Below are positions 48,011 to 58,665 of a DNA stretch of 64,000 nt, piece after piece. Under the pieces are notes generated by a model. That model worked only from the letters and a program-made list of their open reading frames with translations. It searched no databases and was not told where the DNA came from. Source of the DNA: Cymbidium sinense. Lineage: Eukaryota; Streptophyta; Magnoliopsida; Asparagales; Orchidaceae. Each line of letters begins with the position of its first letter. The first letter of the stretch is position 1. The DNA lies in assembly GCA_021442155.1 (NCBI GenBank), contig CM038214.1, forward strand, positions 54,716,514 to 54,780,513, written 5' to 3'. A program made the position numbers and the translations under genes.

Positions 48011-48490
48011 AAAGTAACTAAATAAATTAAAAAATAAAGCTAAACCCTAAAACCTACTAAACTTAAACCTAAACCTAAACCCTAAGAATGGCAGCTGCTT
48101 GATGGTAGGAACATTACTATCAACCAAGCTCAGTCTAGATCTGGCGGTGGAGGCAAAGGCAGAGACGGTGGTTATCGAAGTGGTGGTGGGTGATCTGGAG
48201 GTGCTAGTGGATATGGAGGTGGTGGTCGAAGCAGTGGTGATTACGGAGGCAGGAGGAGCGATGAAGGTTATTATCGTGGTGGGGGGTGCAGGGAGAGATC
48301 GAGGATATGATGGTGGATCCTGCTACTCAAAAGGTTGGGTGGTTCTAATGGGAACTGGAGAAACTGAAGAACGGTCAATCCAATCTGCTGCTTACAAAAC
48401 TCTTACTTTACAGTAGAGACAGTTATAGTTATCTAAGGTTTGATGAAATTAAAAAGAAGAAATGTTGAATCTGAGTTTCTTCATTGTTAA
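48011..48490 (+). pseudogene. GR-RBP retrocopy G8 with leader
   Basis: The leader covers 48011-48083. One base is lost in the NGQNLDG codons. After that, GRNITINQAQSRSGGGGKG is intact, including both Gln codons that are stops in G5. Then come RDGGYRSGGG, a TGA, SGGASGYGGGGRSSGDYGG, RRSDEGYYRGGG and a frameshift to RDRGYDGGS. GNWRN and the stop are recognisable. The 3' UTR is missing about 120 bp, jumping from GTTATCTAAGGTTTGATGAA to the terminal block, and the A-tail is eroded (GTTAACAAACAACC). Confidence 0.82.
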
Positions 48491-48685
48491 CAAACAACCA
48501 AAAATCCTAAACCATAAACTAAAACATGAACCATAAACATAAAACCTCAACCATAAACACTAATCCCTAAAGAATAAAAAAAATTAAAAAAACCCTAAAC
48601 CATAAACCCTTAACTTAGAACCCTAAACCCTAAACCCTAAACCCTAAATGCTAAAACTCTAAACCCCAAACCCCTAAACCCTAAT
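48491..48685 (+). repeat. Trailer and telomeric array
   Basis: ACTAAAACATGAACC trailer, then CCCTAAA repeats up to the ACTAATAA array. Confidence 0.87.
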
Positions 48686-49822
48686 AAGAAACTAATAAAA
48701 CACTAAATTAAACTAATTAAAACTAAAACTAATAAATAATAAACTAAAATTATTAAATAATAAATTGATAATAAGCTAAAATAAAAACTAATAAAACTAA
48801 CTAAAATAACCTAACTAAATAAAAAATAATAATAAACTAATAATAACAAAAATTAACTAAACTAATAAACAAAATAATAACTAAATTGAACATAAATAAA
48901 AACCCCATTAATAAACTCACTAAAAATAAACTAAACTAATAAAGCTAATAAAAACTAAACTAAACCTAAACTAATAACTAAAACTAAAGTAACAAACTAA
49001 CTAAACTAAACCCTAATAAATAACTAACTAATAAGCCTAAACCCTAAACATGACTAACCTAATAAATAACTAACTAATAAAAAAATTAAACCCAATAACT
49101 AAACTAATAATAACTAAACTAACTAAACAAAAACTAATAAACTAACTAAATAACTAATAAATAATTAATAATAAGAAATAACTAATAACTGCTATTGATA
49201 ACTAAACTAAACTAATAAACTAATAAAATAACTAAACCTAATAATTAACTAACTAAATAATAATAACTAAAACTAATAATAAAACTAAAAAGAACTAATA
49301 AACTAAAACTAAATAACTAATAATAGCTAACACTAAACTAATAAACTAATAATAAACTAAACTAAATAAAACTAACAACTAAATAAATAATAATAATAAC
49401 AATAATAAAAATAATAATAAACTAAAATAATAATGAACTAAATAATAAATAAAACTTAAATAAATAAACTAAACCTAATAAAATAAACAAACCTAATAAA
49501 CTAATAAAACTAACTAAATTAATAAACTTATAACTAAGAATAATAAAAAATAAACTAAACTAAAAACTAATTTTAACTAAAAAAACACTAAATAATAATA
49601 AAACATAATAACATAAAAACTAACTAAAAAAATTAATAATAATAATAAACTAAATAATAAGAAACTAAAACTAAACTAAATAAAGCACTAAACTAACTAA
49701 ATTAATAAATAACAATAAACTAAATAAAACTAACTAATAAAATGAACAATAACTAAACTAGGTAAATAATTATTAACTTAATTAACTAAAACTATTAAAT
49801 TAATATTAATAATAATAAATAA

Positions 49823-49857
<35 letters not shown>

Positions 49858-51270
49858 CTTAATAAACTAAACATTAAACACCTAAACCTAAATTAATAAA
49901 ACTAATAATAATAAAATTAATAATAACAAACTAAACAAAGTAAAATAACTAATAACTAAACTACTAAAACAAATAATAATAACTAAACATTAACTAAAAA
50001 AACTAATAAACTAATAATAAAACTAAACTAAAACTAACTAATAACTAATTAATAAAACATATAAACTAATAAATAATGAACTAAAAACCTAATAATAATT
50101 AATAAAAAACTATAACTAATAATAAAGTAAATAAAACTAATAATAAATAACTAATAACCTAAAACTATAACTAATAAACTAATAAACTAATAGGCAAACT
50201 AATTAAAAAAATAAATTAATAAAACTAAACTAATTAATAAATAAACCTAAACCCTAATAAATAATAAACACCTAAACTAAACTAATAAACAAATAATAAT
50301 AACTAATATTAAATAACTAAATAACTAACTTAAACTAAACCCTAAACCTAAATTAATAAACCATAAAAACTAGCTAATAAGTAAACTTAATAATAACTAA
50401 ACCTAATAAACTAACTAATAACTAACAATAAAATATGTAACTAAAAAATTAATAATAACTAACTAATAATAAACTAATAAACTAATAATAAAATAAAAAA
50501 AACTAACTAAATAACTAAACTAAATAACTAAACTAATAAACCTAATAAATAAACTAATTATAATAATAAAACTAACTAATAGTAACTAAACTAATAAAAA
50601 CTAATAATAATAAAAAATAATAACTAACAAACCAACTAACTAATATAAGATAATAAAAATAATAAACTAACTAATGAATAACTAAATAACTAAACCCTAA
50701 AACCTAAGTAAATAAACTAAATAATAATAAACATAAAATAATAATAGTAATTAACTAAAGAAAAAAAATAAACTAAAACAAAACTAATAATAAACCAACT
50801 AACTAAATTAATAATAATAATAAATAATAAATAACTAATAAAAACTAAAACATAAACTAAACTAAAAAATTAATAATAATAAACTAATAAATTTAAACCC
50901 ATAACTAAACTAATAAAACTAATAAACAAATAAATAACTAAACTAAACAAAACTAATAAAACTAAACCACTAACTAAAATAAATTAAAAGCTAAATAATA
51001 ATAAAACCCTAAACTAATAATAATAATAACTAACTAATAATAATAAAAAACATAAATAAACTAAGCTAATAAATAAATAAACTAACTAAATAAATTAATA
51101 AACTAAACCTAACTCCCCCCCACACACACACTAAACAAACTTAAAAATAATAACTAAAAGTAAAACTAATAAAACTAAATTAACTAAACTAAAACAAATA
51201 ATAAACTAATAATGACCTAAAACTAATAAAACCTAATAATAACTAATAAACATTAAACCTAAAACCTAAG
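48686..51270 (+). repeat. ACTAATAA-type array (2.6 kb)
   Basis: Words ACTAATAA, CTAAATAATAA and AATAATAAT dominate, with a pure AAT run at about 49825-49855 and a C7 plus (CA)5 tract at 51114-51131. It is nearly devoid of G and distinct from the CCTAAA/TAAAA arrays elsewhere. It contains no S tail. Confidence 0.85.
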
Positions 51271-52936
51271 AATTCCTCCACTAAGCCTCCTTTGAATTTT
51301 CTTCATACGACTTTTAAAGGTACTTTGACAATTATGATTTCAGATGAAGATATTGAAAGATTAGTTGAGGATTCTACTTTTTCTTTGATTGGAAACTTTT
51401 TATTTAAATGACCAAAGGAAGATATTCGTTCTTTTTTTCATAGCTTAAATTTGGTTCCTTTTCTATTGGGCTGATTGATGCAAAGCGTGTTCTGATTAAA
51501 CTTTCTAATGACCTTGACTACAAAATAATTTTTTTTAGGCCTTCTTAATATGTTTTTAATTGTCAAATGCATATTCCAAAGTGAAAACCTATGTTTGATG
51601 TTAATGAAGAGTCTCCTATTGTTCCCATTTGGGTTTCTTTACCTAACTTGTGGGTTCATCTGTTTAATCATCAGATTCTTTATGTTATTGGGTTGATTTT
51701 TGGTCAGCCTTTGCAAGTTGATCAAGCAACAGTAGCTTCTTCTAGACCGTATGTTGTTAGAATTCTTGCAGAGATTGATATTACTAAAAAATACATGAAA
51801 GAAATTTGGCTATGTATAAAGAAATGTGGTTATTTTTAGAAATTATTTTTGGGAACTTTCCCATTTTTATAGTCATTGTAAGATTCATGGGCATGAAATT
51901 TCTGAATGCTTTATTACTCATCCCTCTCTTAAGAAGAAAATCACCAATAAGAATTCAATTATTGAAAAAATGATTGTTCTCTCAAGTTGAATAAATGAAA
52001 ATATGCTTTTTAAAATTTTGATGTTTTGCAAAACCAGATTTCTGAATCTTCTAAAAAAGTTTTACCTATTAATGATTTGTCTAAAGCGGAAGGTAATTTT
52101 GATATTTCTGAACAAGTTTTAACTAATAATCATGCTCTAAGTGTTTATTTTGATGATTATATTAAAGGGAAGACTTTAGGGGCTATGGTTAATGATTTCA
52201 ATGGTTTGGATGTTGTGCATAAGTCCTTTCATGATGATGGATCAAATATTGTTCATGTTAACACCATTTCTTCCAATCAATTGGATGTTGTTTCTCTTTC
52301 ACCTATGTCTACTATAGATCATGGGAAAGAGACTATTTCTTTTCCTTCTTTGATTGAGAATGGTGGTGAAAAGAATGTTCTTATTTCTGATATTTTAACT
52401 TCTAGTCCTCACAATCTTGTTAATATTGTTGATCCTTCTTTTAAAAAATAAGATTTAGATACCTGTGATAATTCTCTCATTGTGAATAGCTCTATTTCGG
52501 TTCAAAAGGATGGTTTTTCTATGGCTGGTAATTATGTTCAAAATTTTGGTAATATGTTATGTGTTTCTAAGGGATTTGAACCTTATTTTACTCCCTTACA
52601 TGAAGATTTATTGAAAATCTGGATTATGCTTCTCTTACTTTGTTATGAAGGAAGACAGGGAGGATACTCTTCAGATTTTGTTGGAAGGTAAAAATATTGA
52701 TAATTATCTTCTTAATAAAGTTATTTCCAGTCCTTCTTTCACTTCTGAATCTGAAATGCATATTATTTCTGATTTTCCTTTGTCAAAATTTTGTGGATTA
52801 TTATGAATGCTCTTCTTTGAAATTGATAGCTTCTACTGATCCCCATGCCTTTTATAACAATACTGATTCATTTTTGGATGGAGATTTTTTGGAGAAAGGG
52901 CATGGTTATAATACTATTTACAAGAAGAAAAAGTAA
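51271..52936 (+). pseudogene. LINE L-E ORF1 remnant
   Basis: DUF4283 pieces are FKGTLTIMISDEDIERLV, FSLIGNFLFK, DIRSFFHSLNL and IVPIWVSLPNLWVHLFNHQ (open at 51591-51839). They are followed by LIFGQPLQVDQATVASSRPY and EIDITKKYMKEIW. The zinc knuckle reads YSHCKIHGHEISEC, its first Cys changed to Tyr. A long hydrophilic tail is open at 52026-52451 (MQNQISESSKKVLPIND...). The end is a lysine run (YKKKK) with TAA at about 52934-52936. Several stops and frameshifts occur in the first half. The tail is better preserved than the domains. Confidence 0.83.
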
Positions 52937-54200
52937 AAGAGTGTTCAAATTTATGCCCCTCATCGCTTGCCTAGGGTACTTGTTCCAAAGTTTCTTGGAG
53001 ATAATCTTTCCCATCCTTGGGAGGTTTTTGCTTTTGGCCAATTTTTTCTCTGTTGGTTGAGCTTTTGCTGTGTGTTTTCTTACTAGCTGGAGTATTGGCT
53101 TCTTAATTTTTCCTGATTGGGGTTTTGGCTTCTGTTTTGGGTTTTTTTGGTGCCCTTTGGCTAGTTGGCTTTGCCCTATTATTTTGGTTGGTGCTTTTGC
53201 TCTCTTTATTAGTGGTAGGATGATCTTTTTATCTTTAGCATGTGGTTTTTCCATTGGTTGGCTGTTTCTCTAGCTATTTATTTTATCTTTTGTTGGCCTT
53301 CTTTTTTTTTCTATTAGTTGGTTTGGTTCTCTTGCACTTTCCTGGGCTATTTTTCTTGGGTGCTCTATTGTGTGGCTGCTCTATTGGTTGTTTCCTTTCC
53401 TTTGGTTGGTACCTTGGTGGCTTTGGATTGGTGTTGTTGTGGGCTCTATTGGTTTTGTCTTTTAGGGCTCTTTTTTTGGGTTGTGAGCTTTTTTCTCCCT
53501 CTTTTTTAAGAGGAGTTCATATTTGGTTTTGTTGGGATTGCCTTATGTTAATTTCATATGTTGCTCTACTCCCACTTTCTATTTACTTAACTTCACTTTT
53601 TCTTTAGCTGTGTGGCTATTATGATAGGTTTGTATTTTTCTTTGGCTGGGATGACTAGGATGATATGATAGATTTTTTCTGTGATATTTTTGTGGTTGGT
53701 GACTTTTCTTATTTGTAACCTTTCTTGGAAGCTGGATACACTTAGGATTTGATGCCCTTCATTATTGTGATTATCCTTCTTTCCTCAAATCTGAGTTTGA
53801 GTTTTTTCTCTTTATGTTTTGTTCTCCTGGTCGAGATTTCTTATAGGTTCGGTTCTCTTTTCAGTTGGTCTCTTCTTCTTCTTGAGGGAGCTAGAGTCTT
53901 ACTACTTGGGTGGAGTTGTCTTCAATTGTAGGTTGCAGGTTTCCTTTTCTTATGGATCTTCGTCTCTTTGGAGGTACTTTTGGAGCTCCGTGGATTCCTC
54001 CCCTTTCTTGTCTTTTGCTTGGCATTTTTAGTTTTGTCTTTGTTTTTTTTTTCTTTATTGCTCTTGATGTATTAGTTTAGGGACTAAACTCTTTAGGATT
54101 CTCCTGTACCTCATTTGAGTACTAGTTTTTTCCTTTGAGTTTAGTCTCTAATATGGTCTTCTTGTACCTATTTTTTGAGCATTTATTTCCTTTTAGTCAG
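52937..54200 (+). other. LINE L-E 3' region, T-rich
   Basis: About 1.25 kb of T/G-rich DNA with hydrophobic stop-poor frames (53242-53607 and others) that match no domain and are attributed to composition. It contains a perfect hairpin near the end (54074-54090). Confidence 0.75.
54074..54090 (+). other. Hairpin near the LINE L-E 3' end
   Basis: AGTTTAG-GGA-CTAAACT is a perfect 7-bp stem with a 3-base loop, 110 bp before the poly(A). The stem and loop contain one TTTAGGG telomere G-strand word. It could be a 3' RNA structure recognised by the reverse transcriptase; its role is inferred only. Confidence 0.5.
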
Positions 54201-54209
54201 AAAAAAAAA

Positions 54210-54480
54210 CCCTAAACCCTAAACCCTAAAACCCTAAACCACAAACTAAAACCCTAAACCCCCAAAACCCTAAACAATATAACCCTTAAACCATAAGTCC
54301 CCTAAATCCACAAAACCCTCTTTAAACCCTAAACCCAAACATGCCACTAAACCATAAACCCTAAACAGTGAGCCCTGGACACTAAACCCTCTAAACTAAA
54401 CACAAAATCTCCTTAAAGCTAAACCCTCAACCCCAAACTCAAAACCCTACTAAGCCCTAACCACAACCTAAACTATTAAA
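54210..54480 (+). repeat. Diverged telomeric array
   Basis: CCCTAAA repeats with many A insertions and some G-bearing variants (CAGTGAGCCCTGG at about 54366). Confidence 0.82.
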
Positions 54481-55083
54481 TTAAACCTAAAATAAAATGG
54501 CATAAAAAATAAAACCAAATTAAAATAAATGAATACTTAAACTAAACTAAAAATAAAATAAACCTAAAATTAAAACCTAAATAAAATAAAACTAAATGAA
54601 AATAAAATAAAATAAAGAAATAAACCCTAAAACCCTAAACCAAATATAAAATAAAAACCTAACCTTAAAATAACATAAACTTAAAATATACAAAATAAAA
54701 TAAAATGAACCTAAACTAAAATAAATAAACCTAAACCTAAACCTAAAATAAACTAAACCTAAAGCTGATAAATAAAATAAAATAAACTAAAATAAAACTA
54801 AAATTAAACCTAAAATAAATATTAAACCTGTTCTTAAACTAAATAAAATAAAACATAAACCTAAACCTAAAATAAAAATAAATCCTAAACCTAAAATAAC
54901 TTAAAATAAAACTAAACTAAAATGGACATAAACCTAAACCTAAACATGAAAATAAACTTAAAAAAAAAACAAAGTTAATAACCCTAAAATAAATTAAAAT
55001 AAATAAATAAAAAATAAACCTAAATAAAATAAAATTTAAATAAACTAAAATAAATAAATTAAACTATTAATTCAAAAGTCTAG
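54481..55083 (+). repeat. A-rich satellite S14
   Basis: S-type body with a degenerate end (CTATTAATTCAAAAGTCTAG), running directly into a GC-richer island. Confidence 0.7.
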
Positions 55084-55435
55084 TTAAACCCAGGCCCAAA
55101 ACTAAATCCTACCCTAAACCCTAAACCTAAATCCTGACTACCCTGAGGCTAAGCACATGACCCACTGAGCCTGCTGAGCAGGTAAAACCTGGCGTGACCC
55201 ACAAACTGGCCCTGACCCTAAGCTGACTACCAAGAACCATACCAAAACAAAACCTAAACCGGGGCATGGCCAGTGCCTGAGCTCTAACCTGACCCAGGCA
55301 CACAGCCTGGGCCCTACCCTGAGTCTTAAACCCTAAAACAAACTAAGAGCATAAATCTAAAAACCCTAGGCCATGAAACTGACCCTGGGCAGCAGCCTGG
55401 GCCCTACTAATACCTGACCACTAAACCACACCACA
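55084..55435 (+). repeat. GC-richer island with CCCTGGG/CCCTGAG words, 1
   Basis: About 350 bp in which telomere-like CCCTAAA alternates with CCCTGAG, CCTGGGCCCTA (55306-55316 and 55396-55406), GAGCCTGCTGAGCAGG and similar. It is the first region with frequent G in an array context. It may be a variant telomere-like repeat or a base-calling artefact. Confidence 0.6.
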
Positions 55436-56281
55436 AACCTAAAATAAACTAAATATAACATAAAATAAAATAAAAAAACCTACATGATAAAATAAAATAA
55501 AATAAAGATAAAGATAAAACCTAAAATAAAACCTAAACATACCTAAAAAATAAAATTTAAAAAAAACTAAAATAAAATAATGAATAAACTAAAAAATTAA
55601 AATAAACCTAAGAATAAAATAATAAATTAAAAACTAAATGTAAAATAGAAATAAAATAAAGCTAAAATAAAATAAAAACCATATAAATAAACATCTAAAC
55701 CAAAAGAATAAACTTAAAAATAAAACCTAAAAATAAATAAAAAAATAAAACCTAAACCCTAAACAAAAAAAATCCTAAACCTAAAATAAAATAATAATAA
55801 ACAAAATAAAATAAACTAAAACCTAAAGTAAAATAAACTAAACTGAAATAAATTAAAGCTAAATCAATGCATAAAAAAAAACTAAAACTAAACCTAAACC
55901 AAAACTAAATAAAATAAATAAAATAAAAATAAACCTAAACCTAAACTAAATAATAAAACCTATAATAAAATATAAATAAAAACATAAAACATGAACCTTA
56001 AAAAATAAAATAAAAACTTAAACATAAATCTAAAAATAAAAAATATAAACTAAACCTGAAAAATTAAAAAAAATATAAAACTCAGCTTAAAAATAAACAT
56101 AAACCTAAACCAGAACCAAAAAAATAAACTAAAATAAAAAACCTAAACAAAAATAAATAAACTAAACTAAACAAAAATAAAAAGTAAACTTAAATAGAAA
56201 TAAAAAATAAAATAAACTAAAATAAATAAAAATTAAACTAAATCAACATATAACTATCGATTTACTTAATTTAAAAAAAAA
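55436..56281 (+). repeat. A-rich satellite S15
   Basis: Almost complete S body with tail at 56248-56281 (ACTATCGATTTACTTAATTT plus A9). Confidence 0.8.
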
Positions 56282-56465
56282 CCTAAACCCAAAATTCTAA
56301 ACCCAAAACCCTAAACCCTAACACTAAACCTAAACCCTAAACCCTAAGCCCTAAACACTTAACCCTAATCCTAAACCCTAACCCCTAAAAGCAAACCAAC
56401 CCTGAGCCCTAAACCCTAACCTGATAAGTAGGCCCAACCTTAAACCCCAGACCCTAAACCTAAAC
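56282..56465 (+). repeat. Telomeric array
   Basis: CCCTAAA repeats with a few G-bearing variants (CCCTGAGCCCTAAACC; TAAGTAGGCCC) at 56399-56435. Confidence 0.85.
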
Positions 56466-56590
56466 CTAAGTAACTAAATAAATTAAAAAATAACAAACCT
56501 TAAATAATACTTAAACCCAAAGAATGGTGGGAACCTTGACTAAATTGAATTGAAGAAATGTTGAATCTAAATTTGTTCTCTATTAAAAAA
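56466..56590 (+). pseudogene. GR-RBP module G9, internally deleted
   Basis: The leader (56466-56518) is followed by the first 20 bp of the retrocopy (AGAATGGTGGGAACCTTGAC), then directly by the last 50 bp (GAAGAAATGTTGAATCTAAA...) and A7. All glycine codons and most of the 3' UTR, about 380-400 bp, have been deleted between GACGG-like and GAAATTGAA-like positions. Keeping both termini shows that this is a deletion product of a full module, not a separate retroposition. Confidence 0.8.
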
Positions 56591-56616
56591 AATTACCAAA
56601 AAACTTAAACCCTAAA

Positions 56617-56670
56617 CTAAAGCTGAAAAAGAGGAAATGTTAAATCTAAATTTATTCTTTGTTTAAAAAA
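56617..56670 (+). pseudogene. GR-RBP 3' end fragment G9b
   Basis: Only the terminal block GAGGAAATGTTAAATCTAAA, TTTATTCTTTG and an A-run, inside the trailer of G9. It probably arose by unequal recombination between modules. Confidence 0.7.
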
Positions 56671-56865
56671 ACAAACCCAAAAAACCTAAACCCTAAGTCC
56701 TAAACCCTAAACCTTATAAACCCTAAATCCTAAACCTTAAACCCTAAAACTCTAAACCTTAAACCCTAAACGCTAAAACTTAAACCCTAAATCCTAAACC
56801 CTAAACTCTAAACCATAAACCCTAAATCTTAAACCCTCAACTAACCCTAGACTCTAAACTTTAAA
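56671..56865 (+). repeat. Telomeric array
   Basis: CCCTAAA repeats with CCTTAAA, CTCTAAA and CGCTAAA variants, up to the S16 head. Confidence 0.88.
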
Positions 56866-57651
56866 AAGTTAAAAGCATAAACCTAAACTAAATAAAACCT
56901 AAAAATAAAATAAATAAAAAAACCTAAACCAAAATAAAATAAAAAAATAAAATATAATAAAAACCTAAACCTAAACCTAAACCTAAAAAGAAAATAAAAT
57001 AAAAATTAAAACTATACTAAAATAAAATAAATAAAAACTTAAACTAAATAACAACAACAACAATAACAACAACAAGCCTTAATCCCACTTTGGGTTTTCT
57101 ACATGAATCCTTAGTCATTTGTGTGTGTCAAATTCTCATCTAATTCAAGTATACTAAGATCATAAATAAATAAATAAACATAAACCTAAAATAAAACCTA
57201 AACCCTAAACTAAAAATAAACTAAACCTAAAATAAACAAAATAAAATAAACATAAACCTAAACTAAAATAAACTAAAAGATAATAATCCTAAACCTAAAC
57301 TAAACTTGACCTAAACTAAATAAAATGAAACAAACTAAAGAAAACCTGAACCTAAACTAAAAAACTAAAATAAACTAAAAAATAAACATAAAACCTAAAA
57401 CTAAAAATAAAATAAAACCTAAACTTAAACCTAAGAAAACCCTAAACCTAAAAATAAAAATAAAATAAACAAAATTAACATAAACATAAAACCTAAAAAT
57501 ACTAAAATAAACTAAACTAAAATAAGTAAACATAATATAAATAAACTAAACTAAATAAAATAAAATAAACCTAAATATATAAACTAAAATAAATAAATAA
57601 ATTTAATAAACTAAATAAACCTAAACCTACTTGGTTTACTTAATTTAAAAA
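56866..57651 (+). repeat. A-rich satellite S16, interrupted by a SINE fragment
   Basis: Textbook head at 56885-56910 (ACTAAATAAAACCTAAAA) and tail at 57619-57651 (CCTACTTGGTTTACTTAATT). A SINE 3' fragment interrupts the body at about 57049-57163. Confidence 0.8.
57049..57163 (-). mobile_element. TTG-tailed SINE 3' fragment (Au/TS-like)
   Basis: The + strand shows ACAACAACAACAATAACAAC, then AAGCCTTAATCCCACTTTGG and TACATGAATCC. Reverse-complemented, this reads GGATTCATGTA...GTGGGATTAAGGCTT followed by TTG repeats, the layout of the 3' end of the plant Au/TS SINE group. The tRNA-derived 5' half is absent. It is the only clear minus-strand insertion seen. The family name is from memory of the consensus and should be confirmed. 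Confidence 0.72.
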
Positions 57652-57837
57652 CCCATAACCCTCCTAAATCCTAAATCCAAACCCTAAACCTAAACCACAA
57701 AAACCTGCACCACAACTAAACCTTAAACTTACCCTAAAAAAACTCTAAACCTAAAAAACACTCACTAAACCCAACACTAAACCACCAATCCTAACCCTAA
57801 ATAATAAACCTTAAACCCCAAACCCTAAAACTAAAAC
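57652..57837 (+). repeat. Diverged telomeric array
   Basis: CCCTAAA-like repeats with many CAC/ACC irregularities (CTGCACCACAACTAAACC) at 57705-57780. Confidence 0.82.
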
Positions 57838-58364
57838 TAAAGTAACTTAATAAATTAAAAATTAAACCTAAACCTTAAACCTAATAAACCTTAACCTAAA
57901 CAAAAATCCTAAGAATGGGTAGAACCTTGATTGTAGGAACATCACCATCAACCTGGCTCAGTCTAGATCTAGTAGTGGAGGCGAAGGAGGAAGCAGTAAT
58001 TATCACAGTGGTGGTAGGGGATCTAGAGGAGCTAATGGATATGGAGGTGGTGGTCAGAGTAGTGGTGGTTATGAAAGCAGGTGGATGGAGGTTCTGGTGG
58101 TGAGGGTGCGATCGGGATATGATCGATCCCACTACTGAGGCGGTGGTTCGAAGAACTGGAGAAATTGAAGAACAACCAATCCAATTTGCTACTTATGGAA
58201 TTGTGTCTTTACATTAGAGACGGTTTTAATTATCTAAGGTTTTTAATTTGCTTTATGGGTGCTTATTTTTGATCTATGTCATCTTAGAAAACTTGGTGTG
58301 TTACTTGGTTGATGAAATTGAACAGAAAAAATGTTGAATCTAAATTTATTCTCTACTAAAAAAA
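57838..58364 (+). pseudogene. GR-RBP retrocopy G10 with leader
   Basis: The leader covers 57838-57910. It reads NG, stop, NLDCRNITINLAQSRSSSGG, EGGSSNYHSGGRGSRGANGY and GGGGQSSGGYESRW, then a frameshift and a shortened end (GYDRSHY, stop; the ELEKLKN region is in another frame). Gln to Leu in the VNQAQ motif. The 3' UTR is full length and ends in A7 at 58358-58364. The 78-codon minus-strand frame is a codon-complement shadow. Confidence 0.82.
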
Positions 58365-58502
58365 TAAAAATCTTAAAACCCTAAACTAAAACCTAATCCC
58401 TAAACCCTAAAACCTTAACCCTAAACCTTAAACCCTAAAAAATAATAAAAAAACCCAAAACCCAAAACCCAAAACCATAAACTAACCATAAATCATAGCC
58501 CT
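58365..58502 (+). repeat. Trailer and telomeric array
   Basis: ACTAAAACCTAATCCC trailer, then diverged heptamers including CCCAAAACCCAAAACCC. Confidence 0.82.
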
Positions 58503-58558
58503 AATCGAAAAGAAGAAATGTTGAATTTGAATTTGTTCTTTGTTAAAATAAAAAAAAT
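58503..58558 (+). pseudogene. GR-RBP 3' end fragment G11
   Basis: Only the last 55 bp of the retrocopy (ATCGAAAAGAAGAAATGTTG, then GAATTTGTTC and an A-run), followed by a typical trailer with AACTAAAACCTGAACCC. Confidence 0.75.
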
Positions 58559-58665
58559 GAAAATCTAAATCAAAAACTAAAACCTGAACCCTAAACCTAA
58601 GACATAAACCCTAAACACTAGACCCTAAAAACCCTAAACCCTAAACCACAAACCCTGAAAAGCTA
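58559..58665 (+). repeat. Trailer and short telomeric array
   Basis: ACTAAAACCTGAACCC and about ten diverged heptamers up to the S17 head. Confidence 0.82.

Larger units (their letters stand above)
51271..54209 (+). mobile_element. LINE L-E, ORF1 plus 3' UTR only (HAL1-like)
   Basis: A 2.9 kb element. It has ORF1 remnants (about 51271-52940), then immediately a T-rich 3' region, then A9 at 54201-54209 followed by CCCTAAA. No endonuclease, RT or RNase H sequence lies between, so ORF2 (about 3-4 kb in L-C and L-D) is wholly absent. The 3' end differs from the other LINEs: AATAAA is missing and the end reads TTATTTCCTTTTAGTCAG. A shared block (GTAACCTTTCTTGGAAGC at about 53715) ties it to the same wider family. 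The 5' UTR and extreme N-terminus of ORF1 are also missing. Confidence 0.87.

Noticed and set aside
48099..48416. 105-codon + strand frame (MMVGTLLSTKLSLDLAVEAK...) as a gene
   Set aside because: This is the out-of-frame reading of GR-RBP copy G8; the glycine-rich frame gives the recognisable family sequence, and the same shadow recurs at 10685 and 57915.
49825..49855. AAT microsatellite as an origin or matrix-attachment signal
   Set aside because: Simple repeat within a larger AT-rich array; no independent support for a function.
53242..53607. 121-codon hydrophobic frame in the LINE L-E 3' region
   Set aside because: Same composition effect; overlapping frames on the same strand are equally hydrophobic.
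57896..58132. Minus-strand frame of 78 codons with His/Thr/Ser repeats
   Set aside because: It is the complement of the glycine (GGN) codons of GR-RBP copy G10; comparable shadows occur at 2241-2501 and 4774-5025.
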